Below are positions 8,899 through 16,937 of a stretch of 64,000 bases of DNA, piece after piece. Both the position numbers and the translations under genes were made by a program. Source of the stretch: Edaphovirga cremea. GTDB taxonomy: Bacteria; Pseudomonadota; Gammaproteobacteria; Enterobacterales; Enterobacteriaceae. Within the stretch, counting starts at the first letter, position 1. Every line of letters begins with the position of its first letter. The DNA lies in assembly GCF_003332275.1 (NCBI RefSeq), contig NZ_QOVA01000005.1, positions 248,001 to 312,000 of the forward strand, written 5' to 3'. A model generated the notes under the pieces. The model ran no database searches. It was given only the letters and a program-made list of their open reading frames with translations, and had not been told where the DNA came from.

Positions 8899-9438
8899 TC
8901 AGAATTCCCGTTCAACAAAGTAGATACAGTCGGGGAAAAGTTGATGTGAGCTGCTACCGGGCTTGAGTGACCAACTATTGCGTGATGATTTTCGTCGGCC
9001 GCTGCTATCGAAGAAGTAGAGGTATTGGTTGTCTATGCGGGTGATGACTGACCAGTGATGTTGATCGCTAATCAGGATGAGGCGGGAAAAGTCACTGTGG
9101 TGGAGGTATTCGGCCATCTCGGTGAGGATACGCTGGGTGGTTAATCGCTTAAGTTCTCGGAAGGGCTGACTGATTTTGGTGGGGAAATGTTTATTGTAGT
9201 ACCCTTGCCGCAATACCCGATCGATCAGGTAATCCATTCGAGGTTCATCAAGGCCGTGGGTCAGCCATTCCTCTAACGGCCATTCATAGCTGTATTCCCG
9301 CAACAGAGTGCGCATCAGTGGCTTTCTCTTTACTCTGCCATCAAACAGGTAGCCCATCATATTCACCAAACTGTACGCCCCGCACAGACAATCCAGGTCG
9401 CCCTGTTGGGACGCACTGATCCCTCTATCCTTGACCAC
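8899..9438 (-). CDS. Papain-fold cysteine peptidase-like protein
   Basis: Encodes 179 residues from GTG with GGGG upstream at about 8 bases. An apparent Q-C-H-D set can be read: 'QGDLDCLCGAYSLVNM' near the N-terminus (oxyanion Gln, Cys in front of a helix), 'QHHWSVIT' (His before a strand) and 'LYFFDSSGRR' (Asp). This order matches papain-like/C39-like folds. The middle segment is helical and specific to this family. It is translationally coupled to the RadC gene and preceded by the DUF2787 gene, all on one strand with the integrase. There is no signal peptide, so it acts in the cytoplasm. Substrate unknown; the peptidase assignment comes from motifs only. Confidence 0.6.
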   Translation of the reverse strand: MVKDRGISASQQGDLDCLCGAYSLVNMMGYLFDGRVKRKPLMRTLLREYSYEWPLEEWLTHGLDEPRMDYLIDRVLRQGYYNKHFPTKISQPFRELKRLTTQRILTEMAEYLHHSDFSRLILISDQHHWSVITRIDNQYLYFFDSSGRRKSSRNSWSLKPGSSSHQLFPDCIYFVEREF

Positions 9439-9467
9439 AATAGATACCCCAAATGGATTTAATTAAT

Positions 9468-9890
9468 TTAGATTTCCCACAAGAACGATGTGGTATATAC
9501 GCCTAGGTCGTAATACTGAATAAAGTTGGATTGCCATAATTCAAATAGCTCGCAGCCAGCTTTATGTCCGAGGTCGCCTAATCCAGCATAAAATGCATAT
9601 TGTTGTGACCAACTAAAGTCAATTTCCTTTTCCAGTTCGGGATAAACTGTACCCATATAGGCAAAGTCAGTGATGTAATCGAAATACCATTGTTCTTCCT
9701 TTCTGATTAGCCGAATTTCTACAGGATGATAGCCACCACGTTCAGCGCTATAGTCAGTGTCTCTGAAAATAAATGATGCGGCTTTCAGTTTATTTTTCAT
9801 GGGCGGGATATTACCCATTTCTTTAAATAATAGTTCAATCAATTTTTGATTAACGGGAAGCCTATAACCTTCCTGATGGATGATATTCAT
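9468..9890 (-). CDS. DUF2787 family protein
   Basis: Encodes 140 residues. The features I associate with DUF2787 are present: a 'P-x-N-x-x-L' opening, 'HPVEIRLIRKEEQWYFDYITDFAYMG', 'PELEKEIDFSW', and a C-terminal 'LFELWQSNFIQYYDLGVYT'. Members are small cytoplasmic proteins found on integrative elements of gamma-proteobacteria, of unknown function. It is the first gene of the minus-strand group DUF2787, papain-like peptidase, RadC, integrase, with a 29-base gap to the peptidase gene. Confidence 0.8.
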   Translation of the reverse strand: MNIIHQEGYRLPVNQKLIELLFKEMGNIPPMKNKLKAASFIFRDTDYSAERGGYHPVEIRLIRKEEQWYFDYITDFAYMGTVYPELEKEIDFSWSQQYAFYAGLGDLGHKAGCELFELWQSNFIQYYDLGVYTTSFLWEI

Positions 9891-10112
9891 AACGTTTCCA
9901 TTTAAGTTAAATAGTCAACAAGTCGAATTTGAAATGCAGTTGTATCTCCCGTAAAGGATTAATTAAATATTATTGGTTTGAGTGGCTGGAAATAATCACT
10001 TTACCACAATGACATTTTACCAAATAATACATGCTGTAGCAAATAGTTTCACCAAGAAACTATTAATTAAATAATTATATGCGAAGGGCCTAAATTAACT
10101 ATTCAGACCGGA

Positions 10113-10589
10113 TTAGGTATGTGAAATAGAGATTAAAAGTTGTTGGCGCTGTTCCTCTGAAAGCATCATCAACTGGCGTGCCAACAGTATCACTTCAGGC
10201 TCTACATTGCCGGTTAACTTCAAATCATCAGCTACCTGTTCCAGTGCCTGCTTTAACAATCTGTCGCGGGATTGCGGCTTCATGGTCTTGAACAGTTGCA
10301 CCCAGAGGTTAAGTTGCTCATCGCTGCCATAGGGCGAGGCTATTTGCGTTTTCTGGTGCTGCTCCACACGCTCACTTTGCAACGACATGCCCGCCGCACG
10401 GATATGATACTCAAAGCCCTTATGTCCAGTTCTCTTTCTCTTGATGTCAGGGTGCATAGCCGCCAGTTTTTCCAGACGTAAGCGACAACCTTTTGCGGTT
10501 CCAGGCATACCCGGTTTCCCGACAAATGCGGGTGCTGAGAGCCATTGTTCATCATCAGCATGGGTTTCTTGCGGCAAATTATTTTTCAT
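10113..10589 (-). CDS. Mu-type HTH DNA-binding regulator
   Basis: Encodes 158 residues if started at the ATG at 10589; a longer ORF start exists at 10643. The N-terminal ~60 residues match the Mu-type winged-helix DNA-binding domain: 'QWLSAPAFVGKPGMPGTAKGCRLRLEKLA', a basic segment 'KRKRTGHKGFEYHI', then a helical tail. This is the fold of Mu repressor and MuA N-terminal domains. The gene is divergent from the Ner-like gene at 10711, with about 120 bases between the starts. The pair looks like a Mu-style c/Ner switch deciding which side of the island is expressed. Confidence 0.75.
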   Translation of the reverse strand: MKNNLPQETHADDEQWLSAPAFVGKPGMPGTAKGCRLRLEKLAAMHPDIKRKRTGHKGFEYHIRAAGMSLQSERVEQHQKTQIASPYGSDEQLNLWVQLFKTMKPQSRDRLLKQALEQVADDLKLTGNVEPEVILLARQLMMLSEEQRQQLLISISHT

Positions 10590-10710
10590 GAACTTTAATC
10601 CAGATATCAATGCGTTAAAAAGAATCGGCAAAACAACCCACAAAGAGAACTTGATAAGTACCTTTTATTCGCATTTAATGATGTTGTACTGATACAGAGG
10701 AGTTAATATT

Positions 10711-10989
10711 GTGAATAACCACGCAGCATCGCAAAAAAAGCCCCCTAAGGGAAGTCTGGAAGATTGGCATCGGGCTGACATTGTGGCGGCGTTGCATAAG
10801 CGGGGAGTGAGTCTGTCGCAGTTATCACGCGAACAGGGATTGGCTCCCCGTACACTCAATAATGCGTTCAGTCAGCACTATCCCAAGGCAGAACGCCTGA
10901 TAGCCGGGGTATTGGGCATGACACCTGAACAGTTGTGGCCCAGTCGCTACTTCAACAAGGCACCCTCTATTCATGCCAAAAAGGGATAG
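10711..10989 (+). CDS. Ner/Nlp-family winged-helix regulator
   Basis: Encodes 92 residues from GTG, preceded by GAGGAG at good spacing. 'WHRADIVAALHKRGVSLSQLSREQGLAPRTLNNAF' followed by 'YPKAERLIAGVLGMTPEQLWPSRY' is the canonical Ner (Mu negative regulator)/SfsB domain. The protein at 40125-40361 is a relative with the same 'WHQADIIAGLRKRG ... IWPSRY' skeleton. Ner proteins repress early phage promoters. Here it heads the plus-strand series of small genes reaching 14.1 kb and faces the Mu-type HTH gene, so it probably regulates the shared intergenic region. Confidence 0.9.
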   Translation: MNNHAASQKKPPKGSLEDWHRADIVAALHKRGVSLSQLSREQGLAPRTLNNAFSQHYPKAERLIAGVLGMTPEQLWPSRYFNKAPSIHAKKG

Positions 10990-10991
10990 CG

Positions 10992-11519
10992 ATGGCGACC
11001 ACAATCACATCGGTAACAGAAAGTTTTGAATACTTCTTCCATTCGCTGTACCGGCAGAAGTTTGTCAAAACACTGCGTCTGAATGAATGCAGCGAAAGAG
11101 AACTACTTCCCTTGGTGCGTTGCTACCTATTAGGGTACTTTGCCGATGCAGTATCACCCGAGGTACAGGGGAAGCTACCAGGGACGATAACAGGTAATGG
11201 CTATATTGATTTTGTGATTGATGATGTGGCGGTTGAGTTTGCTGTACGCAAGCCCACCGCAGCGAAATCCACCGTCTCCGCGACCGTCAACAGCACGGAA
11301 ATGAAGAAGCTGATGAAATATCCCGGCAAGGCGTTGCTGGTGTTGTTCGACTTCTCAACCACACCCTATACAGAAGCCCAGATAGAGGCTTTCCGTGATT
11401 GGCCCTCACTGGGGAAAGGCAACCATAAGAAATCGGCTTTCAACGTGGCTTACTTTTATGTGGAGAAACGCAAGCCGCTGACACTGAGGAGATTCGTTAA
11501 AAATATCCGTATCAACTGA
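10992..11519 (+). CDS. Unknown protein with a restriction-fold-like motif
   Basis: Encodes 175 residues from the ATG at 10992, two bases after the stop of the Ner-like gene; an upstream in-frame start would overlap that gene and is rejected. The segment 'GNGYIDFVIDDVAVEFAVRK' (about residues 70-90) has a D ... E-x-x-x-[RK] pattern on two predicted strands, as in PD-(D/E)XK nucleases. It is followed by 'LMKYPGKALLVLFDFS', a strand that suits that fold. The C-terminus is basic. If the fold is right it could be a nuclease or an inactive DNA-binding relative. The rest is unassigned. Confidence 0.6.
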   Translation: MATTITSVTESFEYFFHSLYRQKFVKTLRLNECSERELLPLVRCYLLGYFADAVSPEVQGKLPGTITGNGYIDFVIDDVAVEFAVRKPTAAKSTVSATVNSTEMKKLMKYPGKALLVLFDFSTTPYTEAQIEAFRDWPSLGKGNHKKSAFNVAYFYVEKRKPLTLRRFVKNIRIN

Positions 11520-11532
11520 AAAGGAGTTAACA

Positions 11533-11907
11533 ATGAAAAACATATTAATAGCGGTCTTGGCTGGCAGCTTGTTTTGCAATGTAGCGGTAGCCGCCAAAAT
11601 GGAAGGAAAAACCTTTATCTACCAGAAACCCGATGGTGAAATCAGGCTGTCGGCAGTACCGGGTAATGGGCAACAGGCAAAATTCTCGATCAACACCAAT
11701 GTGGATATGCACGTTTGTGAAGTGGAAGAGATCGCCACTGCTATTGCTGAGACATCTGAGCATACTACCCTGCAATGGAGAGATAAAGATCAGTGCCAGA
11801 TCACCCTGACATGGGGCCAGAATCGCGTTAACGTCAAAGCTACAGAGGAATGCAATAGCTATTGTGGCATGAATGCCGGGAACTCACTCTCAGGTGTTTA
11901 TAAATAA
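11533..11907 (+). CDS. Small secreted protein, unknown
   Basis: Encodes 124 residues after a strong AAGGAG site. Residues 1-20 ('MKNILIAVLAGSLFCNVAVA') form a classic Sec signal peptide with A-V-A before the likely cleavage site. The mature ~104 residues contain four cysteines (HVCEVEE, DQCQIT, EECNSYCGM), an even number that would suit disulfides in the periplasm, and an all-beta look. It is one of a series of envelope-directed genes (this one, the lipoprotein at 12516, membrane proteins at 12160 and 13391). Function unknown. Confidence 0.7.
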   Translation: MKNILIAVLAGSLFCNVAVAAKMEGKTFIYQKPDGEIRLSAVPGNGQQAKFSINTNVDMHVCEVEEIATAIAETSEHTTLQWRDKDQCQITLTWGQNRVNVKATEECNSYCGMNAGNSLSGVYK

Positions 11908-11969
11908 AAAATTTGAAATGACAGTTTGTAATTCATTACACATATAGGTCACCTTTTATAAGAGAGATC

Positions 11970-12146
11970 ATGCCAACTGAATTAAATAAAGAGTTACCAG
12001 TAGACCCACTTTATGACCAAGCGCTTAATATGCTCATCAGCGGTGAACTAAAAAATAGCGTCACTGCCGTTCAATATCACTTCAAGATTGGGTATAACCG
12101 GGCGGCTAATCTGGTTGAGAAAATCAGACGTGATAACATTCATTAA
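11970..12146 (+). CDS. Stand-alone FtsK gamma-like winged-helix protein
   Basis: A 58-residue gene, ATG at 11970, with GAGAG upstream. The sequence contains 'DPLYDQALNMLISG', 'VTAVQYHFKIGYNRAANLVEKI', the hallmark of the FtsK gamma domain (LYD-x-A ... L-Q-x-x-x-x-I-G-Y-N-R-A-A-x-L). In FtsK this winged helix reads the KOPS octamers and steers translocation to dif. Here it stands alone with no motor domain, so it could bind KOPS-like sites or interfere with FtsK/XerCD-linked events. Isolated gamma domains occur on mobile elements. The homology is clear; the role is inferred. Confidence 0.82.
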   Translation: MPTELNKELPVDPLYDQALNMLISGELKNSVTAVQYHFKIGYNRAANLVEKIRRDNIH

Positions 12147-12159
12147 TTAAGGATAGATA

Positions 12160-12507
12160 ATGTCTTTTATCGATAAACTAAAAGAAAATCAGAAAAAGAA
12201 TGAAGAGGCAGGCCGCAATGACTTTAATGTAGTCAAACAAAAGTTACTTAGTGGCGGTTATGGACTGACAAAGACGTTCTGGCTATGGTGGTTTATTCCC
12301 GCCGTATTATTGTCAGTGATGGAGTACTTTTCTGAATCAACAGGGACAATACTCAGGATCGACATTGCTATGTTGGTTTGGAGTGGCCTGATGTTCCTTT
12401 GCATTATGAGAACAACAGCTAATAAACTGTGGAAAATGTTGGCACTGCTGGTTACCGGTGTTGATTGCCTGCTTTCTCTGTTAGGCGTGACATCATTCTT
12501 CCTGTGA
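12160..12507 (+). CDS. Small integral membrane protein, unknown
   Basis: Encodes 115 residues after AAGGAT. A charged N-terminal ~40 residues ('DKLKENQKKNEEAGRN') is followed by three hydrophobic segments around residues 42-60, 68-84 and 95-115. It ends nine bases before the lipoprotein start and so probably shares its transcript. No family recognised. Confidence 0.62.
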   Translation: MSFIDKLKENQKKNEEAGRNDFNVVKQKLLSGGYGLTKTFWLWWFIPAVLLSVMEYFSESTGTILRIDIAMLVWSGLMFLCIMRTTANKLWKMLALLVTGVDCLLSLLGVTSFFL

Positions 12508-12515
12508 GCGTTCCA

Positions 12516-12851
12516 ATGAAACTGAGACTACTCTTCTCATGCATTGCCATGATTGGTCTGTCTGGCTGTGATTCAGGCACACCAAAGTGCAACAGTGATG
12601 AGGCTAAAAATCTGGTGGTTGATATTGCTACCAAGGAAGCGGTAAAAACGTATTACAAACTTGATGGTGTGACGATCTCGGTGGAGAATGTCAGAACCGT
12701 AGAGCACCAAAGTAAGCTTGATGTGTACCAGTGCGCTGCCGATTTAAAGTTTGCTAATGCTGAAAAAGCCAACTCAATACCTATTACCTATCGCATTCAA
12801 AAGACCGATGACAACGACGGTCAATTCTACATTAACGTATTCGGTTTATAA
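12516..12851 (+). CDS. Predicted lipoprotein, unknown
   Basis: Encodes 111 residues from the ATG at 12516. The N-terminus 'MKLRLLFSCIAMIGLSGCDSG' has a type II signal peptide with lipobox L-S-G-C. The residue after the modified Cys is Asp, which in E. coli favours retention in the inner membrane. The mature part is a small alpha/beta domain ending 'DGQFYINVFGL', with two further cysteines (PKCNSD, YQCAAD) that may pair. A longer ORF starting at 12465 would overlap the membrane protein gene and hide the signal peptide, so it is rejected. Confidence 0.75.
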   Translation: MKLRLLFSCIAMIGLSGCDSGTPKCNSDEAKNLVVDIATKEAVKTYYKLDGVTISVENVRTVEHQSKLDVYQCAADLKFANAEKANSIPITYRIQKTDDNDGQFYINVFGL

Positions 12852-12869
12852 CGTATAGGCGGCTGTCCA

Positions 12870-13379
12870 TTGGATGGCCGTCAGATCATTTATACCCACC
12901 TGGATTTTACCCCCTCTCATTATATTGAGCATAACCATATGAAAACCTATTATGTAGAAGGTAATGTTTGCTATTTGGATTTTTCAGTACCTCTATTACT
13001 AGAGATGCCAATGTTTGATCTTGAAGTAAATATATTTACTTGTAACCCGGAAATGATAGATGAAAGAAAGTTACCCGGTTTCGACAGTGATGTTTTCTAT
13101 AATAAGATATCTTCCGCAGAAGAATATGAATTGCATGGTCACTACGTGGATTTAAATATCATCATCATAGACAGCCAAGAAAGTGAAAGTTTGATTGATA
13201 TTGCCAGCGGATCAAAAACCATCAATTTTATTCTGGTACACCCAGACTATCATTTAACGAGAGATATTCCTGGCGCGCATTTCATCCCATGCTGGGATAA
13301 TCCATCGCGTGTATTGTATCATGCGATCTGTGCTGCATTTTATACCGGCGTGCTTTATAACGTTTCCAATGCTAATTAA
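12870..13379 (+). CDS. Unknown soluble protein
   Basis: Encodes 169 residues from TTG, preceded by AGGCGG about nine bases upstream; an in-frame ATG at 12939 lacks a ribosome-binding site. The C-terminal third reads 'INFILVHPDYHLTRDIPGAHFIPCW ... LYHAICAAFYTGVLYN', alternating strands and helices that suggest a Rossmann-like or receiver-like alpha/beta fold. I do not recognise a family. It sits in the plus-strand series downstream of the Ner-like gene with short gaps on both sides. Confidence 0.62.
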   Translation: MDGRQIIYTHLDFTPSHYIEHNHMKTYYVEGNVCYLDFSVPLLLEMPMFDLEVNIFTCNPEMIDERKLPGFDSDVFYNKISSAEEYELHGHYVDLNIIIIDSQESESLIDIASGSKTINFILVHPDYHLTRDIPGAHFIPCWDNPSRVLYHAICAAFYTGVLYNVSNAN

Positions 13380-13390
13380 GGTGGTACATA

Positions 13391-13630
13391 ATGCCCCCAA
13401 TAAAATTAAAGACAATCATCACAGCTATTATCACGATCGTCATTGCTATTCTTTTCTGGTTGTTGTCGCCCCAAGAGAAAGCACCAGAAGCGCCACCTAA
13501 AGGCAATACCCTCTACGTTCAATCAAGTTTACCGGGTGAATGTCGGGCAATCATTACTCCTATATTGGATGGTGTAAGATCGGCACCCAGCGAGATCCCC
13601 TGTAAAGTGCAACTGCGATCAAAGAAGTAG
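13391..13630 (+). CDS. Small N-terminally anchored membrane protein
   Basis: Encodes 79 residues after AAGGTGG. Residues 7-25 form one hydrophobic helix ('IITAIITIVIAILFWLL'), then a proline-rich linker 'APEAPPKGN' and a short periplasmic domain with two cysteines (GECRAI, IPCKVQ). The layout is that of a bitopic protein with a small external domain. Function unknown. Confidence 0.6.
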   Translation: MPPIKLKTIITAIITIVIAILFWLLSPQEKAPEAPPKGNTLYVQSSLPGECRAIITPILDGVRSAPSEIPCKVQLRSKK

Positions 13631-13640
13631 CCGCTCACGT

Positions 13641-14078
13641 TTGGAAAGTGAATGCCTGAGTGGTGGTGAATTGCTACTCAGCAATCACTTTTTTGCCAAT
13701 AACCAGTCTATCGCCATATTCCACCCGCAGCCGTTAGCGATATGGCACGGGACTAATTTTGCCGAACCGGAAATGGCGACGGACTATATCGAAATGTACG
13801 GTGAGTTGTGGTTCCGTCATCCTGAAGCGCTAGCATTTGTACGCTGGCTATTTAACCACTCCAGTATTATGACCGAGCGGGCTTCGTTGATGAAATGTTC
13901 CGAAGACCTTTTCAGTGAACGGAATTTTGATGCTCGGGGGCAAATCATTGACCGTCAGCGCCACTTGCTGACTGGAATTGATCATCGGCTTTCAACAGAG
14001 ATCGTGAAGAAGGTGAAGAACAGACAAGGGCAGGAAATCTGGCCGTGGATGCACACCTTCGGATGGTCTGCCGTATGA
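13641..14078 (+). CDS. Unknown protein, last gene before the resolvase
   Basis: Encodes 145 residues from a TTG with no obvious ribosome-binding site; the frame is open further upstream, so the true start is uncertain. The content is aromatic-rich ('IFHPQPLAIWHGTNF', 'MYGELWFRHPEALAFVRWLFNH') and looks like a real protein. It ends at 14078, only four bases before the resolvase frame becomes recognisable, which suggests a junction where resolvase sequence was joined to this gene's 3' end. The C-terminus may therefore not be native. Confidence 0.52.
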   Translation: MESECLSGGELLLSNHFFANNQSIAIFHPQPLAIWHGTNFAEPEMATDYIEMYGELWFRHPEALAFVRWLFNHSSIMTERASLMKCSEDLFSERNFDARGQIIDRQRHLLTGIDHRLSTEIVKKVKNRQGQEIWPWMHTFGWSAV

Positions 14079-14082
14079 TGAT

Positions 14083-14631
14083 GGCTACGCGCGAGTTTCC
14101 ACGCAGGATCAGAACCTTGATTTACAGACAGAAGCCCTGACCAGAGCCGGGTGCGAAAAAATTTATGAAGACAAAATCAGCGGAGTACGAGCTGAACGTC
14201 CGGGACTAAGCCGGGCACTGGAAATGCTTCGTGAAGGCGACACGCTGGTTGTCTGGAAACTCGATCGTCTGGGTCGTAGCGTAAAACAGCTTGTTGATAT
14301 GGTTGGCGACCTACACAAACAGGGCATTCAGTTCAAAAGTCTCACTGATGCTATTGATACCGGAACACCGGCGGGCCGCTTTTTCTTCCATGTTATGACC
14401 AGCCTCGCAGAAATGGAACGAGAGTTGATCATCGAACGAACCCGAGCCGGGCTCGATACAGCAAAACAGCTCGGCCGTAAAGGTGGGCGAAAACCCAAAA
14501 TGACCAGCAGTAAAATTGAATCGGCTAAAAAATTATTAGCCAGCGGTATCCCTCCCAGAGACGTAGCTAAAGATCTCGGTGTTTCTGTACCAACACTGTA
14601 TCGCTGGTTGCCGGCATCAAAGCATTCTTAG
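14083..14631 (+). pseudogene. Serine resolvase/invertase (TnpR/Pin-like) with damaged start
   Basis: From 14083 the frame reads 'GYARVSTQDQNLDLQTEAL', the N-terminal catalytic strand and serine of serine recombinases, then 'WKLDRLGRSVKQLVDM' and 'SLAEMERELIIERTRAGL', and a C-terminal HTH 'PPRDVAKDLGVSVPTLYRWL'. Length and domains are complete except for the first few residues. No in-frame start codon stands before G-Y-A-R. The bases ATGATGATGGC just upstream would give M-M-I-G-Y-A-R if one base were restored, so a one-base deletion at the start is the simplest reading. A shorter product could begin at the ATG at 14224 but would lack the catalytic serine. Confidence 0.8.
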
Positions 14632-14837
14632 CTCACATTCAGGAAATTACGGTTTAAATGCCCCACAGAGAGTGAAACCGTAAGTTTCTGTTCAAATGCT
14701 CCCGCTGGTCCTGTAAGGGCCATCTTCAAAGAGCTGAAAGAAAACTAAGCCAAGCTGTCCCACCTATGTATCTTAAATTAATACTCACCCCGAATATTAA
14801 TCATTTTCACGAAACTGTGTTTCCAGCTTTTTGAAAG

Positions 14838-16937
14838 CTAGTTAAGATTAATAACCCTATCAGCGCTTGATATAGTAGTTTCACGATGAGCAATAATAAT
14901 GCGGGTAATATTCATGGATTTTATGGCCTGATTAACATAACTTTCACTTACGTTGTCCAATGCACTGGTTGCTTCATCAAGAAAAAGAATCGAGGGCTTA
15001 CGATAAAGAGCTCTTGCAATAAATATGCGTTGTTTTTGGCCACCAGAAAGACCTTCACCTAGTTCACCAATGAGAGTGTCAAATCCCATGGGAAGAGAAA
15101 TTATATCTTCGTAAACGTAACTCGACTTGGCGCATGAAATCATCCAACCTTCATCTATGGATTCAGAAAAACCACAGATGTTTTCCCTTAGGGATCCTGC
15201 AAATAACTTATCGTCTTGCATGACGCAACCAACTAACCTTCGGTAATTATTAATTCCATTTTTTTTAATTTCTTCACCATTAACTATAATTTTTCCGGAG
15301 GTAGGGGTAAATAAACCACACATAACCTTCATTAAAGTTGACTTGCCAGCTCCAGATGCTCCGATTATAGCGACACTTTCTCCAGGACTAATAGCGAAAT
15401 TTAAATTACTGAAAACAGGTTTTGCATAGTCATCATATTTAAAGGACAGGTCACGGCACTCAAGGCTAACGGCTCCATCAAATAATATTTTAGAAGCTTC
15501 ACTAATTTCATCTTCTGTATCTGTTAATGCAATGTCCGAGATCCTCTCATTATGTAAGCTCATCATTTTAAGCTGGAGTAAGTAACCGACCAAAGATGTA
15601 ATTCGCTCAGAAAATTGGGAGCGAAATGCTCCAAAAGCAACGAACATACCAATAGTCATTTTATTATCCATCACCAAATTAATACCCATCCAGAGTATAA
15701 TAATATTATCACTTGCATAGATGAAAGTAAGTAAAGTGCTGAAAAGCGTATCCATCTTAGTAATTCTTATTCCAGAATTAATAGTATCCACTTCAAGATT
15801 AAGCCATTGAGAACTGCGCAGATCCGACATTGTCTGCATTTTTATAGTGGCAATGCCATATAATGTTTCCATAAAATAGGAACCAGCACGAGCCTTGTTA
15901 ACAAGAGATTCTTCATAGAGCTGACGATAACGATTATAAGTTGAAAGTCGAAGAAGAATATAAAGAGTTGTAAAAAATAGTCCTACTAAAGTTAGGTAAC
16001 CTCCATAGGCGAACATCATGATAAGAACCCCAGTGACCATTATGAAATCCATCAAAGCACCTACAACACTACCCGTAAACATTTCCCTTAAAATATCGAG
16101 AGAATAGAACCTCGATTGAATGTCACCCATTTTCCTTCTTTCAAAATAAGTAAGCGGAAGTCGAAGAAGGTGGCTTAGGAGTCCTGATTGCCACTGTACA
16201 TTAATTAATGATTCCATAATGAGAGTTGTCCATGTTCGGAATACTGTCACCGCTGTTCTTAAAATTATGAAAAATATGAGAGCAGTGCATATCAGCGACA
16301 GAAGGCCACTGTCAGAAGATGGAATTACATGGTCCATAACCAACTGAGTTCCTACTGGCATTAATATACTAATAAATTCAATAATACATGAGTAAAAAAA
16401 AATTTTAACGAGAGTGGATTTTAACCCTTGAATGTTTTTTACCAGAGACTTTATTTCTATACGTTTGGTTATTTTTTCTGAACGAAAACTTGCAGCTGGC
16501 CACAACTCCATTGCTATACCGGTAAAACACCTTGATACTTCCGATAATCTGACATAGCGCTTACCTTGAGAAGGATCATGAATAATGAAATGGTTCTTTT
16601 TAAAACCGGTCAAAACAACAAAATGGTTAAGATTCCAGTGAAGTATACAAGGCAACTTTAGCTGATTTAACTCTGAAATTTCGAGGGAGAATGTACGCGT
16701 ATACATATTTAACTGATTGGCAATATGGTTAATTGACTCAAGAGATGTCCCACGTGCAGAAAGATTAAACTTCTGCCTCAGCGAGATGAGATCAATTGTT
16801 TTTCCATAATAACTACAAATCATCGAAAGACAGGCAAGACCACACTCTGATGATTCAGTCTGGTGAACTACAGGTATTTTTCGTCTTAATTTAAATTCTA
16901 ATTTTTCAAAGAAACCTAGAAGGGTTGTATCATTCAT
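14838..16937 (-). CDS. Bacteriocin-processing ABC exporter with C39 peptidase domain (CvaB-like)
   Basis: Encodes 699 residues in the CvaB layout. The N-terminal C39 peptidase has C32 ('SSECGLAC'), H105 ('LNHFVVL') and D121 ('IIHDPSQG'), the same numbering as the CvaB triad. A six-helix exporter domain covers about residues 160-460. The ATPase has Walker A 'GASGAGKST', signature 'LSGGQKQR' and Walker B 'ILFLDEATS'. It should cut a double-glycine leader and drive export through the adaptor encoded just upstream and a TolC-type outer-membrane channel, which is not encoded here. It overlaps the HlyD gene by eight bases and ends the minus-strand operon that begins with the precursor at 21207. Confidence 0.95.
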   Translation of the reverse strand: MNDTTLLGFFEKLEFKLRRKIPVVHQTESSECGLACLSMICSYYGKTIDLISLRQKFNLSARGTSLESINHIANQLNMYTRTFSLEISELNQLKLPCILHWNLNHFVVLTGFKKNHFIIHDPSQGKRYVRLSEVSRCFTGIAMELWPAASFRSEKITKRIEIKSLVKNIQGLKSTLVKIFFYSCIIEFISILMPVGTQLVMDHVIPSSDSGLLSLICTALIFFIILRTAVTVFRTWTTLIMESLINVQWQSGLLSHLLRLPLTYFERRKMGDIQSRFYSLDILREMFTGSVVGALMDFIMVTGVLIMMFAYGGYLTLVGLFFTTLYILLRLSTYNRYRQLYEESLVNKARAGSYFMETLYGIATIKMQTMSDLRSSQWLNLEVDTINSGIRITKMDTLFSTLLTFIYASDNIIILWMGINLVMDNKMTIGMFVAFGAFRSQFSERITSLVGYLLQLKMMSLHNERISDIALTDTEDEISEASKILFDGAVSLECRDLSFKYDDYAKPVFSNLNFAISPGESVAIIGASGAGKSTLMKVMCGLFTPTSGKIIVNGEEIKKNGINNYRRLVGCVMQDDKLFAGSLRENICGFSESIDEGWMISCAKSSYVYEDIISLPMGFDTLIGELGEGLSGGQKQRIFIARALYRKPSILFLDEATSALDNVSESYVNQAIKSMNITRIIIAHRETTISSADRVINLN

